A DNA stretch of 8,447 nt from Cytophagales bacterium (GTDB lineage Bacteria; Bacteroidota; Bacteroidia; Cytophagales; Cyclobacteriaceae). This document shows, piece after piece, positions 5,484 through 8,447 of this stretch; within the stretch, counting starts at the first letter, position 1, and every line of letters starts with the position of its first letter. The stretch covers positions 1 to 8,447 of the forward strand of contig JAJCYK010000173.1 in the NCBI GenBank assembly GCA_029262935.1, given 5' to 3'. The position numbers and the translations under genes were made by a program. The notes beneath the pieces were generated by a model. The model had not been told where the DNA came from and did no database searches. It saw only the letters and a list, made by a program, of their open reading frames with translations.

Positions 5484-6605
5484 CTAAGGGGAGAGTTTTC
5501 TATACTCATTTGGGGTTTTTCCGGTAAACTTTTTGAAAATCCTGTTAAATGAGGCCTTTGAATTGAAGCCACTGTCTAAAGCAATACCTAAAAACGTAAG
5601 GTGTTGAAAGGATGGATCTGTTAATTTCTTCTTTACTTCCTCAACACGGTAGTGATTAATGAGCTCAAAAAAGTTTTGGCCGAACTCTCGATTAATCAAT
5701 TGACTCAATTGATGTGCAGGCATATCCAGCGGGGCAGCCAGATCTTGTAAGGTTAACTTACTTTGCAAATAAGACTTCTCTTCTTCCAACAGTTTTACCA
5801 AGCGCAATTTGTCAATGCTTTCCCCGGTGCCTTCATTACCTAATTTTTTCTTTCGCGCTTCTTTTCTTGGTTCTGTTGCTATTACGGGGCTAGGTACAAA
5901 AATTGGAGTTTGTTTGATGCCATAAAAGCCCAAGGCAAATATCCACACAGACATCGCGAAAAAGATGAAGAACTCTGTATTAGCCATGGCCACCACTGAA
6001 AAATTAATCTTGGCTATGGTAATCCCTAAAAATATCATCAGCACTACAGCCATGCTCCAGATAATATAACGCAACCACTTTAGGTCAATATCTTCATGAT
6101 CCGAAAAAAGCTCGCCAATGTTTCGTTGGTGTCTGTTTAGCAATCTCAAACTCAATACAATATAGATAGGACCAAACAGTGCTTTAATCACCAAGAGTAT
6201 CCCTTCAAGCAACTCGGCACCATCTTGCCATAGGTTTTCGGAGTAGGCCAATTTGGCAACACCACTTTTGGAATAAAATGGTATAAGAGCCAAATTATAA
6301 AGTAGGAAAAGAATGAAATGAAAGAGGTATTGCTTCTTTAAACGCGGACGACGGTTAATGGAACAATCAATGTAGATATAGAGTATCGGACCATATAGAA
6401 ATACCAATGAAGATGTGCTGCCAATAAGATGTGGCCAGCGGGAGTAATATCCGAGAATCTCTAAATAGTTAATTATTAGATGAATGCTCAGTATGATCAA
6501 CCAGCCTCCCAATATCTTATCCACTATCACCTGACCTTTTTTGTTAAAAAGTAAGACGGCGAAAAACATTGCTTGAACGGCCCCAATTGCAAGTACAACT
6601 TCCAT
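5484..6605 (-). CDS. Membrane-embedded AraC-family transcriptional regulator
   Basis: A 373-residue protein joining a membrane sensor part to a DNA-binding domain. Seven hydrophobic segments can be read at about residues 2-20, 31-51, 62-80, 91-111, 133-153, 179-199 and 209-230. A charged linker follows (EPRKEARKKK, 245-254), then a C-terminal AraC double helix-turn-helix (about 265-373). Within it are LTLQDLAAPLDMPAHQLSQLI (285-304), FFELINHYRVEEVKKKL (312-328) and the family-typical end GIALDSGFNSKASFNRIFKKFTGKTPNEYRK. This architecture recurs in Bacteroidetes; it presumably senses an envelope or small-molecule signal and regulates genes from the membrane, but ligand and targets are unknown. 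The ATG at 6605 directly precedes the first helix. It has a strong terminator upstream, so it is transcribed independently of the leftward gene at 6696-7028. Confidence 0.93.
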   Translation of the reverse strand: MEVVLAIGAVQAMFFAVLLFNKKGQVIVDKILGGWLIILSIHLIINYLEILGYYSRWPHLIGSTSSLVFLYGPILYIYIDCSINRRPRLKKQYLFHFILFLLYNLALIPFYSKSGVAKLAYSENLWQDGAELLEGILLVIKALFGPIYIVLSLRLLNRHQRNIGELFSDHEDIDLKWLRYIIWSMAVVLMIFLGITIAKINFSVVAMANTEFFIFFAMSVWIFALGFYGIKQTPIFVPSPVIATEPRKEARKKKLGNEGTGESIDKLRLVKLLEEEKSYLQSKLTLQDLAAPLDMPAHQLSQLINREFGQNFFELINHYRVEEVKKKLTDPSFQHLTFLGIALDSGFNSKASFNRIFKKFTGKTPNEYRKLSP

Positions 6606-6638
6606 AGGCCCGAAAATATAACTTTTTCTTTAAAAGAA

Positions 6639-6663
6639 AGCCCTGACGAATACCGTCAGGGCT
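6639..6663 (-). terminator. Rho-independent terminator of the small leftward gene 6696-7028
   Basis: A perfect 10-bp GC-rich stem (6639-6648 with 6654-6663; left arm AGCCCTGACG) has a 5-base loop. Read leftward it is followed at once by the T-rich stretch TTCTTTTAAAG, the standard layout of an intrinsic terminator. It ends the transcript of the 110-residue gene and isolates it from the AraC-type gene. Read rightward it has an A-rich tail, so it works mainly in the leftward direction. Confidence 0.9.
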
Positions 6664-6695
6664 AAAACAATATGAAAAGGATTCTACTAATTACG

Positions 6696-7028
6696 CTATC
6701 GTGTCATATAAATGGTATGATTACCGTCCTTCATCAAAACATCAGCGCCTAAAATCACTTGAGGATCTTCCAATTCGGATAGAGCTCCTTGATATACCAT
6801 TTCTAGTTTACTATCGTATACCGTAATTAAAGTTTCACTGTGTTGCTGGTCATTTTCCCACAGATATGCTAGCAAGTCTACTATTTCCTCATGAGCAATC
6901 TCTGTTTTTAACAACCTGTCATTCTCCCTGGCCTTGGCCGTGGTATGAAACCCTGCCACAATAGCCACGATTATCCCCAATATTAAGGTTAGTCGTTTCA
7001 GTTGATCTTGGTTTCTATCGGTTATCAT
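6696..7028 (-). CDS. Small membrane-anchored or exported protein, unknown function
   Basis: A 110-residue protein that I do not recognise. Residues 1-12 are polar with basic residues (MITDRNQDQLKR), followed by one hydrophobic segment at about 13-26 (LTLILGIIVAIVAG). TTAKARE comes next, so it is either an N-terminal anchor or a signal peptide cut near AKA. The rest, about 80 residues, is acidic and mixed. Its C-terminal half (LITVYDSKLEMVYQGALSELEDPQ, then the end DGNHTIYMTR) looks like a small beta-rich domain that would face the periplasm. The ATG at 7028 is the first possible start with a suitable N-terminus. It is divergent from the DUF5916 gene across 219 bases, with its own strong terminator downstream, so it is a monocistronic unit. 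Confidence 0.75.
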   Translation of the reverse strand: MITDRNQDQLKRLTLILGIIVAIVAGFHTTAKARENDRLLKTEIAHEEIVDLLAYLWENDQQHSETLITVYDSKLEMVYQGALSELEDPQVILGADVLMKDGNHTIYMTR

Positions 7029-7247
7029 TATTTTATGACTTTGTGTATGATATCATCTATGCCAATGAAGTGCCAAAAAATTAAATATCTATAAATCAAC
7101 ATGTTAATAAATGCGCCAATTTCAAAAGTGTGCTATTAGCGGACAACCTACTGCACAAATGCGAACGGAATATCAAAGAGTAAAGATTTTATTTCGATTG
7201 TTTTAACTGTGGATTCCATTTATTGATAAATTGCTGGTTCCTAAATA

Positions 7248-8447
7248 ATGATGTTGAAATACCGAATACTACTGGCACTATTTCTTTTATGGGTCAACCC
7301 TGGCGTGGCTCAAAATGGTACTGGTATGGATGAATTGAACATCGCCCGAAGTCCTGGTGAGATCACTTTGGATGGCGTTATGGATGAACCTGCTTGGCAG
7401 GTAGCCCAGAAAACAGGAAAATTTCATCAATACTTCCCTTCCGATAGTTCTTTGGCCGCCGGCCAATCCGAGATAAGCATGACATATGATGATCAGTTTT
7501 TATACATCTCAGTGAAATGTTATAGTTTAGAAGAAGGGGATTACAGTATCTCTTCTTTACGAAGGGATTATCGCGGGCTCAATAATGATGGGATTACCAT
7601 ATTGCTAGACACCTATGGAGACCAAACCAATGCCTTTGCCTTTGGATTAACGCCATATGGCGTGCGACGAGAGGCCTTAATTTCCAACGGTGGTGCCTCA
7701 CGTACAGACTTTAGTTTGTCCTGGGACAACAAATGGGATGCTGAATCGAAAATCTACCCTGGATATTGGATTGGAGAAATGGCCATTCCTTTTAAGACCT
7801 TAAGATATAAAGAAGGTAATAAAAGCTGGCGGTTCAATGCCTACCGGTTGGATACTAGGTTTAATGAACGTTCCGCATGGATTCAAGTGCCACGAAATTT
7901 CAGAATATACTCCTTGGCTTTCTCCGGAAAGCTTAACTGGGATAAACCTTTAAAAAAATCCGGCCCAAATATTTCTTTAATTCCCTATGTCAGTGCGGGT
8001 ATAAATAAGAATCATGAAGAGGAATCTGGAACGGATGGAAATTTTAATGTGGGCGGTGACGCTAAAATTGGGTTAACACCGGGCTTGAACTTGGATATAA
8101 CCTTTAATCCAGATTTTTCTCAAGTAGAAGTAGATCGACAAGTTACAAACCTCACCCGATTTGAATTGAGCTTCCCGGAACGTCGTCAGTTCTTTTTGGA
8201 GAATGCCGATCTGTTCGCCAATTTTGGAGAACGAAATTCGCGCCCGTTTTTTTCCAGAAGGATAGGTATTGCTCGTGACACGATACAAAGCTTAAATGTC
8301 CAAAATAAAATACACTATGGGGTCCGACTTAGCGGCAAGTTAAACCAAAATTGGCGGGTCGGTTTGCTTAATATGCAAACCTCTCGAGAAGAATCACTAG
8401 GCCTTTCTGCTGCCAATCACACGGTGGCAGCTATTCAAAGAAAGATC
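7248..8447 (+). CDS. DUF5916 family outer-membrane protein with CBM9-like domain (3' end missing)
   Basis: The first 400 codons of a larger gene, open to the window edge. A signal peptide (MMLKYRILLALFLLWVNPGVAQ, cut near residue 22) shows export. A CBM9-like carbohydrate-binding domain follows (about 30-225) and opens with ITLDGVMDEPAW (39-50), the usual LDG-x-DE-x-W start. The DUF5916 part begins near 235 and has the family marks NPDFSQVEVDRQVTN (287-301), FPERRQFFLENADLF (309-323) and FFSRRIG (334-340). Full-length members are usually about 700-850 residues, so roughly half is present. DUF5916 is predicted to form an outer-membrane beta-barrel; its function is not established, and sugar binding by the N-terminal domain is inference. 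Start: ATG at 7248, with a second ATG directly after at 7251 as an equal alternative. No frameshift is seen. Confidence 0.92.
   Translation, partial: MMLKYRILLALFLLWVNPGVAQNGTGMDELNIARSPGEITLDGVMDEPAWQVAQKTGKFHQYFPSDSSLAAGQSEISMTYDDQFLYISVKCYSLEEGDYSISSLRRDYRGLNNDGITILLDTYGDQTNAFAFGLTPYGVRREALISNGGASRTDFSLSWDNKWDAESKIYPGYWIGEMAIPFKTLRYKEGNKSWRFNAYRLDTRFNERSAWIQVPRNFRIYSLAFSGKLNWDKPLKKSGPNISLIPYVSAGINKNHEEESGTDGNFNVGGDAKIGLTPGLNLDITFNPDFSQVEVDRQVTNLTRFELSFPERRQFFLENADLFANFGERNSRPFFSRRIGIARDTIQSLNVQNKIHYGVRLSGKLNQNWRVGLLNMQTSREESLGLSAANHTVAAIQRKI

Noticed and set aside
7047..7056. Ten-base palindrome ATGATATCAT upstream of the small leftward gene
   Set aside because: Could be an operator, but short AT-rich palindromes arise often by chance and no second copy was seen in the gap.
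7159..7206. Fifteen-codon frame upstream of the DUF5916 gene that might be a leader peptide
   Set aside because: Very short, with no run of a regulatory amino acid and no hairpin or terminator after it.
8073..8288. Reverse open frame of 71 codons inside the DUF5916 gene
   Set aside because: Lies opposite the most conserved DUF5916 motifs and has no features of its own.

Overview
The window looks like chromosomal DNA of a member of the Bacteroidetes, most likely a flavobacterium. The reasons are moderate AT richness, start codons without a clear Shine-Dalgarno sequence, signal peptides ending in short Gln-containing sites, a membrane-embedded AraC-type regulator and a DUF5916-type outer-membrane protein. 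No RNA genes, insertion sequences, CRISPR arrays or phage genes were seen.

Left part (1-2766): the first 60 bases hold the start of a leftward gene for an exported protein, cut by the window edge. A rightward zinc-free NAD(P)H:quinone oxidoreductase (151-1125) follows. It converges on a leftward clade-type small-subunit catalase (1167-2666), and a perfect 13-bp hairpin between them probably terminates both. Catalase and oxyR are divergent across 107 bp. That gap holds a readable OxyR-type operator: four half-sites at 2731-2766, two of them an exact ATAG-N7-CTAT pair.

Middle part (2774-5326): oxyR has both redox cysteines. Its end overlaps the start of a small SnoaL/NTF2-like gene by 13 bases, so the two are probably co-transcribed. 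After a small putative exported protein (4224-4457) comes an atypical 2-Cys thiol peroxidase, tpx (4561-5070). A two-helix membrane protein lies convergent to it (5120-5326). Catalase, OxyR and Tpx together make a compact peroxide-defence locus: OxyR senses H2O2, catalase removes high peroxide levels and Tpx reduces low levels and organic peroxides.

Right part (5327-8447): a leader or intergenic segment with two overlapping, mutually exclusive hairpins; a seven-helix membrane protein with a C-terminal AraC DNA-binding domain (5484-6605, leftward); a strong terminator; a small membrane-anchored protein of unknown function (6696-7028, leftward); and the first 400 codons of a rightward DUF5916 protein with a CBM9-like N-terminal domain, running off the window.

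I do not see a clearly new biological system. The region is mostly ordinary housekeeping and stress genes. The most useful leads are the readable OxyR operator, the overlapped SnoaL-like gene, the paired hairpins near 5430 and the three unrecognised small envelope proteins.
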